The notes: generated from the sequence alone by a model not told the origin. Shown: positions 1 to 9,275, counted from the first letter of the stretch. The stretch is DNA of 64,000 nt from Kovacikia minuta CCNUW1 (GCF_020091585.1 NZ_CP083582.1:310001-374000), one strand, 5' to 3'. Numbers and translations are program-made.

Positions 1-1363
1 ATTTTTCGCCATTAGACAGAGAAAAAAGATTCAGTGACAGTAGAGGAACTCCATCGAGAGGGGAGCTTCCCATGACCATAGCCCAACGAGAACAACAAAT
101 CCATCGAGTCAAAGCCGTCAGTTTTCAACCTGAACTGGATGAGGCGTTAGAACAGGCCCTCAGAGAGGCCGTCATCAGTGCCGTCAAAATCACCTTGGAG
201 AGCGCACTGAAAGAGGAACTCAAGGCAGAACTAGCCAAAATGGGAGACGATCGACCTCGACGTTCCGGGTATTTTCAACGGAGACTCGATACCCAGTATG
301 GCCAGGTGAAGGATTTGCGAGTTCCGAAATTACGAGAACGCAACCCAGAACGAGAGTGGCAGATTCTCCAACGTTACCAACGGGGCTTAGGCAACCTGCT
401 CAACTGGTTGTGTTGTTTGTATGTGATGGGACTGTCGTTGAGAGATTTGCAAGAGGCGCTATATTTTCTCATAGGACATGTGCTTTCCCGCAGTGCTGTG
501 AACCAAGTCACCCTCCAGATTCAGCAACACTTAGACACTCGTCGCTTAGCCCCGATTGGCAAAACCCCTGCGATATTAATCGTCGATGGGGTGTGGGTAG
601 AGATTCAATATACCCGAGAAGCGTTTAAGCTAGACCGGGCAGGACATCTGCGACAAAGTCGGCAGGCCGAAGAACGGGTAATTTTGGCAGTTCTAGCCGT
701 CTGGGAGGATGGGTCTTATGAAATCCTGGCATTATGAGATTGCCTCCGACGAAGGAGAAGCAGAGTGGGAGGCCTTGTTTGAGCATTTAATCGCCCGAGG
801 ACTGCAAGCCGATGCGGTGAAATTAGTGGTCAGTGATGGCAGTTTGGGATTGCCCAAGGCGTTGAAAAAGACCTTGCCCCAGGCCCAACAGCAACGCTGT
901 ATCACGCACAAAATCCGAGGGATTGAGCGCTATTTGAGTTATGAGGATTTGCCGAAAACCGATGAGCAGGAACAACCCCTGAAGCGGGAAGATGCCAAAC
1001 GGCAGCGTCGATTTGAAATTGCCTCTGAGGCTTATCAAATCTACAATGCAGAGACTTTGGAGCAGGCAAGGCAACGGTTAGAGCAATTCATCACCAAATG
1101 GGAAACACAAGAACCCAAAGCCATCCAAGTCTTTCAACGCGATCTAGAGTTGACCCTGACTTTCTATCAATTTGCACCAAACCTGCATCGGCATATTCGC
1201 ACCACTAATCATTTGGAGCGGCTATTTCGAGAATTTCGCACCAAGTCAGATGAAATTGGGGCATTCCCGCATGAAACGAGTTGCCTCACTGTCTTTTTCC
1301 TCGTGATTGAGCGTGATCATGCCAAACATGACCGTAAAACCGTGGCGAAAAATTCGTGACACT
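1..1363 (+). mobile_element. IS256/Mutator-type insertion sequence, left end cut by the window
   Basis: The first 11 bases of the window (atttttcgcca) are the exact reverse complement of tggcgaaaaat at 1343-1353, just around the transposase stop codon. These are the terminal inverted repeats. The right repeat probably extends to about 1363, so the matching outer bases of the left end lie just before base 1. The only gene inside is a Mutator-type transposase that is frameshifted. Target-site duplications cannot be checked because the left flank is missing. Confidence 0.75.
72..1359 (+). pseudogene. IS256/Mutator family transposase, frameshifted
   Basis: DDE transposase of the Mutator/IS256 group. 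The catalytic Asp residues are visible in LIVDGVWVEI (first half) and VVSDGSLGL (second half), and the Glu in TTNHLERLFREF. The reading frame runs 72-737, then continues in the next frame to 1359. The break is one extra G at 728-729: removing it joins DGSYEIL to HYEIASDEGEAEW, the expected continuous sequence. No slippery sequence is visible, so this looks like an inactivating +1 insertion or a sequencing error rather than programmed frameshifting. The stop codon lies inside the right terminal repeat. Confidence 0.85.
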
Positions 1364-1398
1364 AACAGAATTGCAAGCACTGTTTGGAGAATAGTTTT

Positions 1399-1467
1399 AA
1401 TACCCAATTAAATAATCTTCGTGGCACATCAATATCCTGTAGGGGCGTTTGGCCAAACGCCCCTACC
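1399..1467. repeat. 69-bp palindromic repeat, copy 1
   Basis: Copy 1 of a dispersed 69-bp repeat; copy 2 is at 9121-9189 with 4 mismatches. Its right part is a perfect 28-bp palindrome (1439-1466) built on aggggcgtttgg and its complement. It lies between the IS256 end and uppS and abuts the run of ccaccta heptamers just before the uppS start codon. Confidence 0.85.
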
Positions 1468-1499
1468 ACCTACCACCTACCACCTACCACCTACCACCT

Positions 1500-2213
1500 A
1501 TGCTCCCAACCTTACCACCTGACCTTGACCGAGATCGCCTCCCCAGTCATGTTGCTGTAATTATGGATGGCAATGGACGTTGGGCACAGCAACGGGGGCT
1601 GCCCCGAGTTGCCGGACATCGGCAGGGGGCGAAGACGTTGAAAGAACTTCTCCATTGCTGCAAAGACTGGGGAATTGGGTCACTGACTGCCTATGCCTTT
1701 TCCACCGAGAACTGGTGCCGACCGACGGAAGAAGTCAATTTTTTGATGCTTCTGTTTGAACGGTTGCTGCGTCAGGAAGTCGCAGAGATGCAGCGGGAAG
1801 GCGTGCGGATCTCGTTTATTGGGGATTTATCGGCATTACCCGATACTTTGCAACGGGAGGTGCGGCGGGCGATCGTCGCTACTGCCAATAATCAAACAGT
1901 CCAGTTCAATCTCGCCGTCAACTACGGCAGTCGGGCTGAACTTACACAGGTTTGTCGCCAAATTGTAGAGAAGGTGCGCCAGGGAAATTTGAATTCCTCA
2001 GAGGTAACTGAAAGCCTGATTGCTCAGTACCTGAATCCGTCAAATCTCCCTGACCCCGATCTTCTGATTCGCACCAGTGGCGAGATCCGCCTGAGCAATT
2101 TCCTGCTGTGGCAACTCGCTTATACCGAACTCTACTTCACCGATACCCTCTGGCCGGATTTTGACCGGGCTGCTTTTCATCAGGCGTTACTGGCGTACCA
2201 GGGGCGCGATTGA
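1500..2213 (+). CDS. uppS: Isoprenyl transferase (undecaprenyl diphosphate synthase), C-terminally shortened
   Basis: Cis-prenyltransferase that condenses isopentenyl diphosphate onto farnesyl diphosphate to make the undecaprenyl carrier for peptidoglycan and polysaccharide synthesis. The substrate-binding signature MDGNGRWA is near the N-terminus, followed by AYAFSTENW and DLLIRTSGE. The ATG at 1500 is chosen because upstream in-frame codons only translate the ccaccta repeat. The end is odd: the family normally finishes with a segment like RDRRFG, but here the frame reads RD, stop (TGA at 2211), then RFG. One CGA-to-TGA change would therefore explain loss of the C-terminal RxG motif, which is important for catalysis in cis-prenyltransferases. 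The gene may be a damaged or second copy. Confidence 0.85.
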   Translation: MLPTLPPDLDRDRLPSHVAVIMDGNGRWAQQRGLPRVAGHRQGAKTLKELLHCCKDWGIGSLTAYAFSTENWCRPTEEVNFLMLLFERLLRQEVAEMQREGVRISFIGDLSALPDTLQREVRRAIVATANNQTVQFNLAVNYGSRAELTQVCRQIVEKVRQGNLNSSEVTESLIAQYLNPSNLPDPDLLIRTSGEIRLSNFLLWQLAYTELYFTDTLWPDFDRAAFHQALLAYQGRD

Positions 2214-2249
2214 CGCTTCGGTCGGATTGCTGCCTCAGCTTAAGGACTT

Positions 2250-2894
2250 TTAAGACTCCACCACAGCACTCCAATCATCATTCTCAACCGCTGCTTCTAA
2301 TTTTCGCCGTCGCTCAGTTTCCGGGTCATCCTGGGTGGCGCTTTGCTTCAATTCATCAATCAGGGTGGTATCCGCCATTGCCTTGCGTAACTTGAGCTTC
2401 TTATCTTCGTAGGCATTGCGCTCTGCATCCGTCATGGTTGCCCGTGCTGCTTCGCCCACTGTTTTAGCCCAAGCTCCCTGTCCCGATCGATTCCCAGGCG
2501 GCACCTGCTCCAATGCGGCAAGCCACTCATCCCGCAGTGCTTCCATCGCCTGTCGGGTGGGAAACTTAAACGTCTGCACCCGGATCAAGGCACAGGTTTC
2601 GGTCCCCTGCTGGGCGATGTGCCCCGCCAAAGACTGCTGCACATCCCGTGAGTAGCCAATATACTGGGTCTGGTGGTTGCCGTCTAAAACCGCATAGACC
2701 CCGGCAACCTTAACCCTATTGGTGAGCGATCGCCAATTTTCGACGGGCACCACCTCAGTTCCATCATTGACCACTACCGTTGCTGGAGTCGTGGTGCCAT
2801 GCTCGTCCTCGGAACTGTACAGAAAGCTGTGCAGCCCTTGATGCGCCACCGGAACGTTTTGATCTGCGATCGGGATGTTGTTTTCGGATTCCAC
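2250..2894 (-). CDS. GIY-YIG domain protein
   Basis: A 214-residue protein with a GIY-YIG nuclease-type core at about residues 63-115: GVYAVLD is followed by QYIGYSRDV, with downstream basic residues. The N-terminal 60 residues are acidic and look linker-like; the C-terminal 70 residues are charged and helical. Family members cut or nick DNA, but many cyanobacterial single-domain versions are uncharacterised, so the substrate is unknown. It converges with uppS across a 36-bp gap. Confidence 0.75.
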   Translation of the reverse strand: MESENNIPIADQNVPVAHQGLHSFLYSSEDEHGTTTPATVVVNDGTEVVPVENWRSLTNRVKVAGVYAVLDGNHQTQYIGYSRDVQQSLAGHIAQQGTETCALIRVQTFKFPTRQAMEALRDEWLAALEQVPPGNRSGQGAWAKTVGEAARATMTDAERNAYEDKKLKLRKAMADTTLIDELKQSATQDDPETERRRKLEAAVENDDWSAVVES

Positions 2895-2930
2895 AGGAGT
2901 AAATCTCAGTTGGAGTAGGTCAAAGCTCGA

Positions 2931-3059
2931 CTTAGGAATGGGAATTAAATAAAGTCGGTCGTAGGGGCGGGTTTGACCAAGATCTGCTGACTACGAGTAA
3001 GTCTCTTGGCAAAACCCGCCCGTACAAAATTCGGAGGTTATTTAATCCACGATCCTTAG
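2931..3059. repeat. MITE-like element with central hairpin, copy 1
   Basis: The ends are imperfect inverted repeats of about 22 bp: cttaggaatgggaattaaat on the left matches the complement of the right end at 3035-3059, which reads ctaaggatcgtggattaaat. Inside, 2971-2987 pairs with 3006-3025 as a second inverted repeat built on gtaggggcgggttt. A related element with the same right end occurs at 45201-45357. No coding capacity. Confidence 0.6.
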
Positions 3060-3073
3060 CAAGATCTTACTGT

Positions 3074-3287
3074 GATTTGGGGGGAATGGGGAATGGGGAG
3101 TGGGGAGTAGGGAGTGGGGTAAAGGATAAAGGGTAAAGGGGTTGGAAGCGAAGACGGGAGGACGCGGGGACACAGAGAGAAAAACAGAAGGCAGCCCTCA
3201 GTCCTCAGCTTCAATTCAAAATTCAAAACTCATAATTCATAATTTTCATCCTTCATCCTTCATCCTTTCCCCTGCTCCTTCCCCTAC
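3074..3287. repeat. Compound short-tandem-repeat tract
   Basis: A mosaic of short repeat units fills this gap: ggggagt-type heptamers, aaaggat units, gacgcgg units, tcagtcc units, aattcaaaa units and catcctt units. The same modules recur between many genes in the window and inside several of them. Confidence 0.8.
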
Positions 3288-5920
3288 GCTCCCGTCAACT
3301 GACGGAACCATTCATCTTCCCACATTTCCTCAAAGGCGGGTTCGGTCTTTGCTTCTTCCCGATATTTGGGATTGAGCTTAATTGCTTCCTCCAAATTCTT
3401 TAACGTCGGGTCAAGTTTGCCCTGGAAAGCATAGCAGGCAGCTTTGTTGTAGTAAGCGCTGGCGTAATCGGGTTTCAGTTTCAGGGCACGATCGAAGCAG
3501 GCGATCGCGTCCTTATCCCGTCCTAGCTGCATCAGGGAGTAACCACGCTTATCCTGGGCTTTGTAGGAGTCAGGTTGCAGTCGGATCACTTCATCAAAGG
3601 ATGTAATGGCTTCCTGGTGGCGATCGAGTGCCTGGAGTGCCATGCCACGATTTAACCAGGCGACAGCATTCCCCGGTTGAAATTGCACCGCCCGTTCAAA
3701 GGAATCAAACGCTTCTTTTTGCCGTTGCAACGACCCCAATGCCACCCCTCGGTTGACCCAGGCTTCGGCGTAATCCCGTTTGCTGGCCAGTGCTTTGTCG
3801 TAGGCAGCGATCGCGTCCTTGTACCGTTTCAGCCGTGCCAGCGTTAGCCCCTGACTGAACCAATAGGTCGCATTGTCCGGTTGCAGTTGAATGGCTTTCC
3901 CCAGGGAGGTCAGGGCTGCTTCGTGTTGTTGCAATTTTTGTTGTGCCAACCCACGTTGATACCAGACTTCCCCATTATCCGGTTGCAGTTCGATCAGCTT
4001 ATCGTATTGGGACAGTGCCTCCTCGTAGCGACCAGCGGAGAACAATGCATTTCCGCCGTTGATCAACTCAGCAGGATTGAGGAACAATTCTGGATGCAAA
4101 AACTTCAGCGTCTCAACCTGTTCTGTTAGCCCCTGGACCATCTGGTGAACTTGAATCACCGCTGTCTCTGAAACCGGAGATGCCTTGGCAAGCTGTTGCA
4201 AGATCAGATTCTTTTGTTGTTGGGCAGTGGAGTGAAGTTCGATCAACCGTTTAACAAAAGCGGCTTCTACCTGCTTCACCATGTGCAGCGATGAATTGGA
4301 TTGATCACTGGTTTGCGATCGCAACTGAGCCATTTGATCCGCAAACTCCGCCACAATTTTTTCCAGATTGCTCAAGACCTGAGCCTGTTGCTGCTGAATT
4401 TGAGTTCGAGCTTCTGCCTCAAGCTCCGAGAGTTGGGGCACAAAGTTAGATTTCAACTGCTCCAGGTTTTCCAAAATCGAATCTCGCCGCTGCTCGATCG
4501 TGGATTCCAATTTCGAGAGTTGATCCATTAACTTACGCTCAGACCGGGTAAGATTCTGAATCAGTTGCTCCCGTTGCTGTTGCACCGCCGATCGCATCTC
4601 TGAAGTCTGCGGATCAAACTCCGCCTTGACAGATTCCAGCGCTTGCAAAATAGAGTCCCTTTGCTGTTGGGCAGAAGTTTGCAACTCCATCAATTGGGCG
4701 TTAAACGATCGTTCTGAACCTCTCAGCCGTTCAAGCACCTGCTCCTGCTGTCTTTGGGCATCGGTTTGCAGTCCATTCAATTGAGGCGCAAAATCCGATT
4801 TCAACGCTTCTAAACTGCTGAGAATGGCATCTTTTTGCTGTTGGGCAGTAGATTGGAGCTCCCAGAGTTGGGTATTAAACATCCGTTCCGATTCCCGCAG
4901 CTTTTCTAGCAATTGCACCTGTTGTTTTTTAAGGTCGGATTGCAGCCCACTCAGTTGCGGAGTAAAGTCAGCCTTCAGGGTTTCCAGCCCTTTTAAAACA
5001 GACTCCTTTTGTTGTTGGGCAACACTCTGCATATCCCGGAGTTGGGCATTAAATATGCGTTCTGACTCCCGCAATCTTTCCAGCATCTGCGCCTGTTGCT
5101 TTTGCACATCCGAATGAAGCCCATGCAACTGCGGTGCAAACTCTGCTTTGAGCGTCTCCATAGTTTGCAGAATGGAGTCCTTTTGTTGTTGTGCGCTTGA
5201 CTGAAGTTGTGCCAGTTGCGCCAAATAGTCTAACTCCGATCGATTCAAATTCTGGAACGTGTACTCCTGCCGTTCCTGAACCGATGTTTGCAATTCCGCA
5301 AGCTGCCCAACAAATTCTGACTCTAGTTGCTCCAATCTCTGCTTGACGGTTGTGTGTTGAGATTCCAACTCCGTTAAAATTTCTGATTTTGATACCGCAA
5401 ATTCAGCTACCGTTCCAGCCAGGTCTTCCCGTTTCGTCTCAATTTGCTGTTGAAGCATATCTGCTTCCTGGGCAACGGCATCAGCAGTATCTTCAATCTC
5501 CTGTAGAATAATTTTGGTTTCTTCCCTGGCTTTAATAATTTGGTCTTCCAGGTCATCCAACCCTTCCAACTGTTCCTTTGCTCGCGTTGCCAGTTCTTGA
5601 ATTACCGCTCGACGCATCAACCACAATGCCACGATCGCCCCGCCCGCCAGCAACACCAGCAGTGCTAACAGAATATTGAACAGTGTCACCATCTGGTTCA
5701 AGGTTTGGCTGACTTCCACCGGAGTAGGGGTTGGAGTAGAAGTTGCCTGCGGTTGGGGCGATTCCTTCACTTTCTGACCCGTAGGTGCTTGCGCCAACAA
5801 CAACGCTGCTGCTGCCTGATCTGGCTTGACACCCACAACCCCAACTGACATAAGAAAAACCGAAAGGGCAATACCACTCCGCCGTAGAGTTGCAGCGGCT
5901 TCTTGATTCTTGCGCTTCAT
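3284..5920 (-). CDS. Membrane-anchored coiled-coil and TPR protein
   Basis: About 878 residues. An N-terminal hydrophobic segment (IALSVFLMSVGVVGV) and a Pro/Thr linker precede a clear membrane helix at about residues 81-102. Residues 110-620 are a long coiled coil containing four near-identical 58-residue units (each beginning QQ-K/R-D/E-S-I/V-L). Residues 625-870 form roughly seven TPR units (pattern GRYEEALSQYDKLIELQPDN). The layout suggests a scaffold anchored in the inner membrane with a protein-binding C-terminus; the side of the membrane is not determined. ATG at 5920 has an AAGGA ribosome site; another ATG lies at 5929. No specific function is recognised. Confidence 0.8.
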   Translation of the reverse strand: MKRKNQEAAATLRRSGIALSVFLMSVGVVGVKPDQAAAALLLAQAPTGQKVKESPQPQATSTPTPTPVEVSQTLNQMVTLFNILLALLVLLAGGAIVALWLMRRAVIQELATRAKEQLEGLDDLEDQIIKAREETKIILQEIEDTADAVAQEADMLQQQIETKREDLAGTVAEFAVSKSEILTELESQHTTVKQRLEQLESEFVGQLAELQTSVQERQEYTFQNLNRSELDYLAQLAQLQSSAQQQKDSILQTMETLKAEFAPQLHGLHSDVQKQQAQMLERLRESERIFNAQLRDMQSVAQQQKESVLKGLETLKADFTPQLSGLQSDLKKQQVQLLEKLRESERMFNTQLWELQSTAQQQKDAILSSLEALKSDFAPQLNGLQTDAQRQQEQVLERLRGSERSFNAQLMELQTSAQQQRDSILQALESVKAEFDPQTSEMRSAVQQQREQLIQNLTRSERKLMDQLSKLESTIEQRRDSILENLEQLKSNFVPQLSELEAEARTQIQQQQAQVLSNLEKIVAEFADQMAQLRSQTSDQSNSSLHMVKQVEAAFVKRLIELHSTAQQQKNLILQQLAKASPVSETAVIQVHQMVQGLTEQVETLKFLHPELFLNPAELINGGNALFSAGRYEEALSQYDKLIELQPDNGEVWYQRGLAQQKLQQHEAALTSLGKAIQLQPDNATYWFSQGLTLARLKRYKDAIAAYDKALASKRDYAEAWVNRGVALGSLQRQKEAFDSFERAVQFQPGNAVAWLNRGMALQALDRHQEAITSFDEVIRLQPDSYKAQDKRGYSLMQLGRDKDAIACFDRALKLKPDYASAYYNKAACYAFQGKLDPTLKNLEEAIKLNPKYREEAKTEPAFEEMWEDEWFRQLTGA
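4493..5188 (-). repeat. Four in-gene repeats of 174 bp (58 residues)
   Basis: Within the coiled-coil gene, four consecutive units of 174 bp encode 58-residue segments that align without gaps. Each unit contains a form of LKAEFAPQL and of RLRESER. The units differ by many substitutions, so the array is old enough to have diverged but keeps exact length. Confidence 0.75.
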
Positions 5921-6001
5921 CAGGAGCATCCTTATTTGTCAGTGGATTAGGTCAATCATCCCATTCTTAGAGTAGCCAAAATGGGTAGTAGGTGGTACCC
6001 C

Positions 6002-6502
6002 TCACTTCCCCCCGGTAAACGGTGTTCCCCAAAATTCCCAGTTTTCCTTATTAAAGGGCGATCGCCACTTCAAGATCAACGCCGACTCTAACTGCTGGCG
6101 ATCGCGGGTGTTGGTAGGTGCCTGAGACCAGAAACCAATGTTTACCGTAACAGGTAGACTATGGGGACGGTGGGCAGCTACATAGTTCAAAATATAGCGC
6201 TTACAGTCATGTTCTCCTTTCCAGCGCTGATTCGATTTCACTGTTTCGCCCACGTACAGCAAAATCGGCAGTTCATAATCCACCACAAAGTACAGCGCTG
6301 AAACCCCCTCATCATTGGCCTTCCAGCGCCAAAATTCCGTATTTTGTTGAGGTAGGGTAAAAGGATCGATCCGATCGCCAATCTCATCAGGGGTTGGCAG
6401 CACATCAAACAACGTACCTTGTTGAATGGATGGGCTAACGCTAACCTGCTGCTGAAACTGAAAAATCCGCTGTTTCCAATCCTGTAAGGCATCCCGACTC
6501 AT
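6002..6502 (-). CDS. GIY-YIG nuclease family protein
   Basis: A second GIY-YIG protein, unrelated in detail to the one at 2250-2894. The core is ALYFVVDYELPILLYVGET, followed by KRWKGEHDCKRYI-like residues and a C-terminal ALILKWRSPFNKENWEFWG block that is well conserved in cyanobacterial relatives as I recall them. Role unknown; nuclease activity is inferred only from the fold. The ATG at 6502 (MSRDALQDW) matches the usual start of relatives; a TTG at 6589 with a better GGAG site would add 29 residues. Confidence 0.8.
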   Translation of the reverse strand: MSRDALQDWKQRIFQFQQQVSVSPSIQQGTLFDVLPTPDEIGDRIDPFTLPQQNTEFWRWKANDEGVSALYFVVDYELPILLYVGETVKSNQRWKGEHDCKRYILNYVAAHRPHSLPVTVNIGFWSQAPTNTRDRQQLESALILKWRSPFNKENWEFWGTPFTGGK

Positions 6503-6711
6503 CCTGGAGTCGGTTCGCCTGTCAGGACAATAGCAGCCTTGGAGTTCTGCCGCCGAGAAGAGATTTTTTTGTTCGCTACCAGTTTTCAAGAGAAAGCTCC
6601 GGTCAGGACTAGAACCGGATCACGATAACATAGACAACGCCAAGTGGCGCAGGACAAGACACCAATGATTGGCTACTCGTAAGCCTTACTCCGATGACGA
6701 ACGCAATAATA

Positions 6712-6900
6712 TCAACTTAATTTCCCTCGTGCAATCAGGCGTTGACGAACTTCTGAAAGGGTGTCTCTTGGCTCATCCTGTCGTGACTCAGCAAGTAAGA
6801 GATCGTAAATGTCTTTCCAAAGTTCACCATGTTGTTCAAGGTCTATGACCACAGCAGTTTTCTGACCTTGCTCATCAACCAAAAACTGAATGCCCTGCAT
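6712..6900 (-). CDS. Small antitoxin-like protein without a visible toxin gene
   Basis: A 62-residue acidic protein beginning MQGIQFLVDEQGQKTAVVID, the style of small Phd/RelB-type antitoxins common in cyanobacteria, in which a short strand-rich N-terminus precedes a helical, charged C-terminus (EVRQRLIARGKLS). Such genes normally sit directly upstream of a ParE/RelE-type toxin. Here the 120 bp downstream contain no complete toxin frame, so this is either a solitary antitoxin or the remnant of a lost pair. Antitoxin assignment rests on sequence style only. Confidence 0.55.
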   Translation of the reverse strand: MQGIQFLVDEQGQKTAVVIDLEQHGELWKDIYDLLLAESRQDEPRDTLSEVRQRLIARGKLS

Positions 6901-7040
6901 TCTCTTCTATATCTTCCAAAGACAATATCTAAAGTGTAAGCGATGTTTATTGGGGAAGGGGCGATCGCGGACTTGCAGAGAAGGAGCGATCGCCCTAAGC
7001 CTTGATATGGATTACCTGGGTTGTCCGGTAAACGTCAAGT

Positions 7041-8276
7041 TCACCGGAAATCGGTGACACTGGTGATCAGAGGATGGGTCTTGCGCTCGGTGTGGGGCTT
7101 GCCCTCGATCCGGAGGGTACTGGGTGGGTTGGAGCCTGGGTCGAGTAAACCCACGAACCGATATTGGTCAATCACGAACGGCAGACTGTTGGCAGTCGTG
7201 TTATCAGGTCCATCGGACAGTTGAAAGTGCAAGTGGGGGGCAGTCGAGTTCCCAGAGTTGCCCAGCTTACCAAGGAACTGTCCGGTTTTGACCCGATCGC
7301 CAACCCGTACCTTGATGCTACCTGTCTGGAGGTGGGCGTAGGTTGCCCAGATGCCGGGTTGAATCTGTACGACTACAGAGTTGCCCACAAAGTCAAGCGG
7401 CTTCTTGACGTTCTTCACAGTCTGGTTGGGTGTCTCCTCCGGCATGTCGTCTCGGACAGCGATCACAGTCCCATTGGCAACGGAGCTAACATTGGCACCG
7501 AAGGCGAAATACTGCTCGTTCCTCGTGCCGTCACCACTAAAGTCCTGGTTGTCTTGCAGCCGAATCCAATCGATCGCAAATATTTCGGGCTTGACGTAGC
7601 GGGCACCGCCAGCAATGAGTCGAGAAAAGCGATGAGGCGATGATGCGTCGTCGCAGCATCCGCTGGCGTTGAACCAACCATTACCACTCAGGGGTGAGGC
7701 GATTACGATCGCCTGGAAGGGGTTGACCACAAGCTCAGGACCTTGAATCTCCAGGCTACCAATCAGAGCTTTGATATGGTCGGGGGTGTTGGGAGGAAAG
7801 TCATAGGTGATCCGATGAGTGACTCGCTGAGGCACCTTGTCGGGCGGTACGATAACGTCAATCAAGGTCGCTAGGGTTCCGGATGCTGGGATCTGATTCG
7901 TTGGCGTTGGAGACAGCAATGGCTGAGTCACCGCCTTAAGGGAATCGCCGGAGAGTTCGAGAAGCTGCTGACCCTTCTCGGTGCTGACCTCGATCGAAGT
8001 CAGCGTGATTGGCGAGGGGAGCAAGTTAGTGAAAAGCAGGTCGTACTCTAGATGTTCCTTACCGTCGCTGCCCAACACACGCAACGGTCGATTGGTTGCT
8101 GACACGATGATCGCCGTCGTCGTTTTTGAGGTCGGCGGGTCGGCGGCGGCAGCACTGAGACTAAACCTGTTGTCCGGCTTGAGCGTGCATAATAGCAGCA
8201 CGACCAAAAATGCAGCGATCCCAACAAGACCTGTATGCCTCCGTGTGATTTGAATCTGGTTTTTCACTTTCAACAT
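7041..8276 (-). CDS. M23 family metallopeptidase, membrane anchored
   Basis: A 411-residue protein with an N-terminal signal-anchor (VGIAAFLVVLLLCTL). Residues 40-200 are a beta-rich extracytoplasmic region. The LytM/M23 zinc-peptidase domain covers about residues 205-370: an upstream His (SPHRFSRL) and Asp (FAIDW) come first, then the signature HLHFQLSD. GNSVVVQIQPGIWATYAHLQ and VGDRVKTGQFLGKLGNSGNS are the usual supporting strands. Members cleave peptidoglycan cross-bridges or act on other cell-surface peptides. The gene stands alone, with 140 bp to the antitoxin-like ORF downstream. Confidence 0.85.
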   Translation of the reverse strand: MLKVKNQIQITRRHTGLVGIAAFLVVLLLCTLKPDNRFSLSAAAADPPTSKTTTAIIVSATNRPLRVLGSDGKEHLEYDLLFTNLLPSPITLTSIEVSTEKGQQLLELSGDSLKAVTQPLLSPTPTNQIPASGTLATLIDVIVPPDKVPQRVTHRITYDFPPNTPDHIKALIGSLEIQGPELVVNPFQAIVIASPLSGNGWFNASGCCDDASSPHRFSRLIAGGARYVKPEIFAIDWIRLQDNQDFSGDGTRNEQYFAFGANVSSVANGTVIAVRDDMPEETPNQTVKNVKKPLDFVGNSVVVQIQPGIWATYAHLQTGSIKVRVGDRVKTGQFLGKLGNSGNSTAPHLHFQLSDGPDNTTANSLPFVIDQYRFVGLLDPGSNPPSTLRIEGKPHTERKTHPLITSVTDFR

Positions 8277-8715
8277 GACTGATTGAGTCCTTCAACGATT
8301 TCAGTAGATGGTCAAGGTCTTTATCTCAACGGTCTGATAGTTGGACTGAAGGGCTAATCATCCTGTTTGCAAGTGAGCCAAACCAAATTTAAGGCATTGG
8401 GTGAACGCCATATTATCGTGTGTTGAAGGTGGAAATCGGTAAAACAACGCCGGATTTTATCCCGACAGGCTAAGGAGTTAGTAAACCAGATTTTGGGTTA
8501 CTGTTATCAACAATATTCTTTAAAGAAATTGAAGATGTGATAACAAAATGAGAAGAACTCCTAGACAAAAACGATCGCATCAAAAAGTTTTCAGTTGAGC
8601 CAATGGCAAGAAAGCCAGTTTTTGAAATTGCTGTAAGGTCCCAGCCAATCAGGAACGGCAAGCCCTTGGTTCAGAATCAAAGAAACACCCTTTTAAGATG
8701 TTTCTTAAAAGTCAT
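8277..8715. other. Intergenic stretch, no convincing gene
   Basis: No credible coding frame. The fragment around 8440-8540 reads RILSRQAKELVNQILGYC on the + strand, which might be an old transposase scrap but is too short to assign. A perfect 8-bp hairpin (cttttaag / cttaaaag) sits at about 8691-8712, downstream of the small ORF on the minus strand. Confidence 0.4.
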
Positions 8716-8931
8716 TTAAAAAACCAGATTTTTCACTGCTTCGTTAACTGCCGCTTCATCGATCTGCATCGGCACTATCAGACGCTTGTGAGGTTCCGGT
8801 TCAGTTGGCTTACGGGAATAAAACATACTAATTCGATATGCCATTACAGCAGAAATTGATGGACATACGGCAATACTGGCTAAGCTAATTGTCCAGGCGA
8901 TCGCAGAATCTCCAAACAAATCAATATTCAT
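8716..8931 (-). CDS. Small membrane protein, hypothetical
   Basis: About 71 residues starting MNIDLFGDSAIAW, with one hydrophobic helix (TISLASIAVCPSISAVMAY) followed by a basic, Pro-rich cytoplasmic-type tail. An AAAGG ribosome site lies 8-12 bases before the ATG at 8931. Nothing more specific is recognised, and a chance frame cannot be excluded. Confidence 0.45.
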   Translation of the reverse strand: MNIDLFGDSAIAWTISLASIAVCPSISAVMAYRISMFYSRKPTEPEPHKRLIVPMQIDEAAVNEAVKNLVF

Positions 8932-9120
8932 CACCAGATACCTTTACAACCAATAGGGGCTGTTCATACTTTGGCAAAGGTGAATCCAGTTTGATAATCC
9001 CCTCAGGGGTACCTTTCTCTGACACTCAATTTTGGAAAACTTGAACGCCACTATAGAAACCGGGTTTCTTCTGACAAACTACGCAAATGCTGTGGTAGCT
9101 TTCCAAGAAACCTGGCTGCT

Positions 9121-9189
9121 AATACCAAATTAAATAGTCTTCGTGGCACATCAACATCCTGTAAGGGCGTTTGGCCAAACGCCCCTACC
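9121..9189. repeat. 69-bp palindromic repeat, copy 2
   Basis: Matches 1399-1467 at 65 of 69 positions, in the same orientation. The palindromic half differs by one base from a perfect 28-bp palindrome. Confidence 0.85.
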
Positions 9190-9221
9190 CGATCGATCGC
9201 GTTTTCAATTCAAATTGGTAT

Positions 9222-9256
9222 CAGATCCCCAACTTTTCCAAAAAGTTGGGGATCTG
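9222..9256. repeat. Strong hairpin repeat
   Basis: Perfect 15-bp stem (cagatccccaacttt and its complement) with a 5-base loop. It lies 20 bp past the stop codon of the SDR gene on the minus strand and could stop or protect that transcript, though no T-run follows. Confidence 0.7.
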
Positions 9257-9275
9257 GGAAGTGTTTAGCCCTGAC

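Larger units (their letters stand above)
8935..9275. other. Intergenic stretch holding two palindromic repeats
   Basis: No gene seen. The stretch contains an agaaaccgggtttctt palindrome near 9055, the second copy of the 69-bp palindromic repeat (9121-9189) and a strong 15-bp hairpin (9222-9256) just beyond the end of the SDR gene. Confidence 0.6.

Noticed and set aside
3074-3140. Repeat tract considered as a CRISPR array
   Set aside because: Units are 7 bp tandem copies with no spacers, so the structure cannot be a CRISPR array. No cas genes are present in the window.
8470-8661. A 63-residue open frame on the minus strand
   Set aside because: No ribosome site, no motif, and the opposite strand reads like a decayed transposase scrap. 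It is most likely a chance frame.
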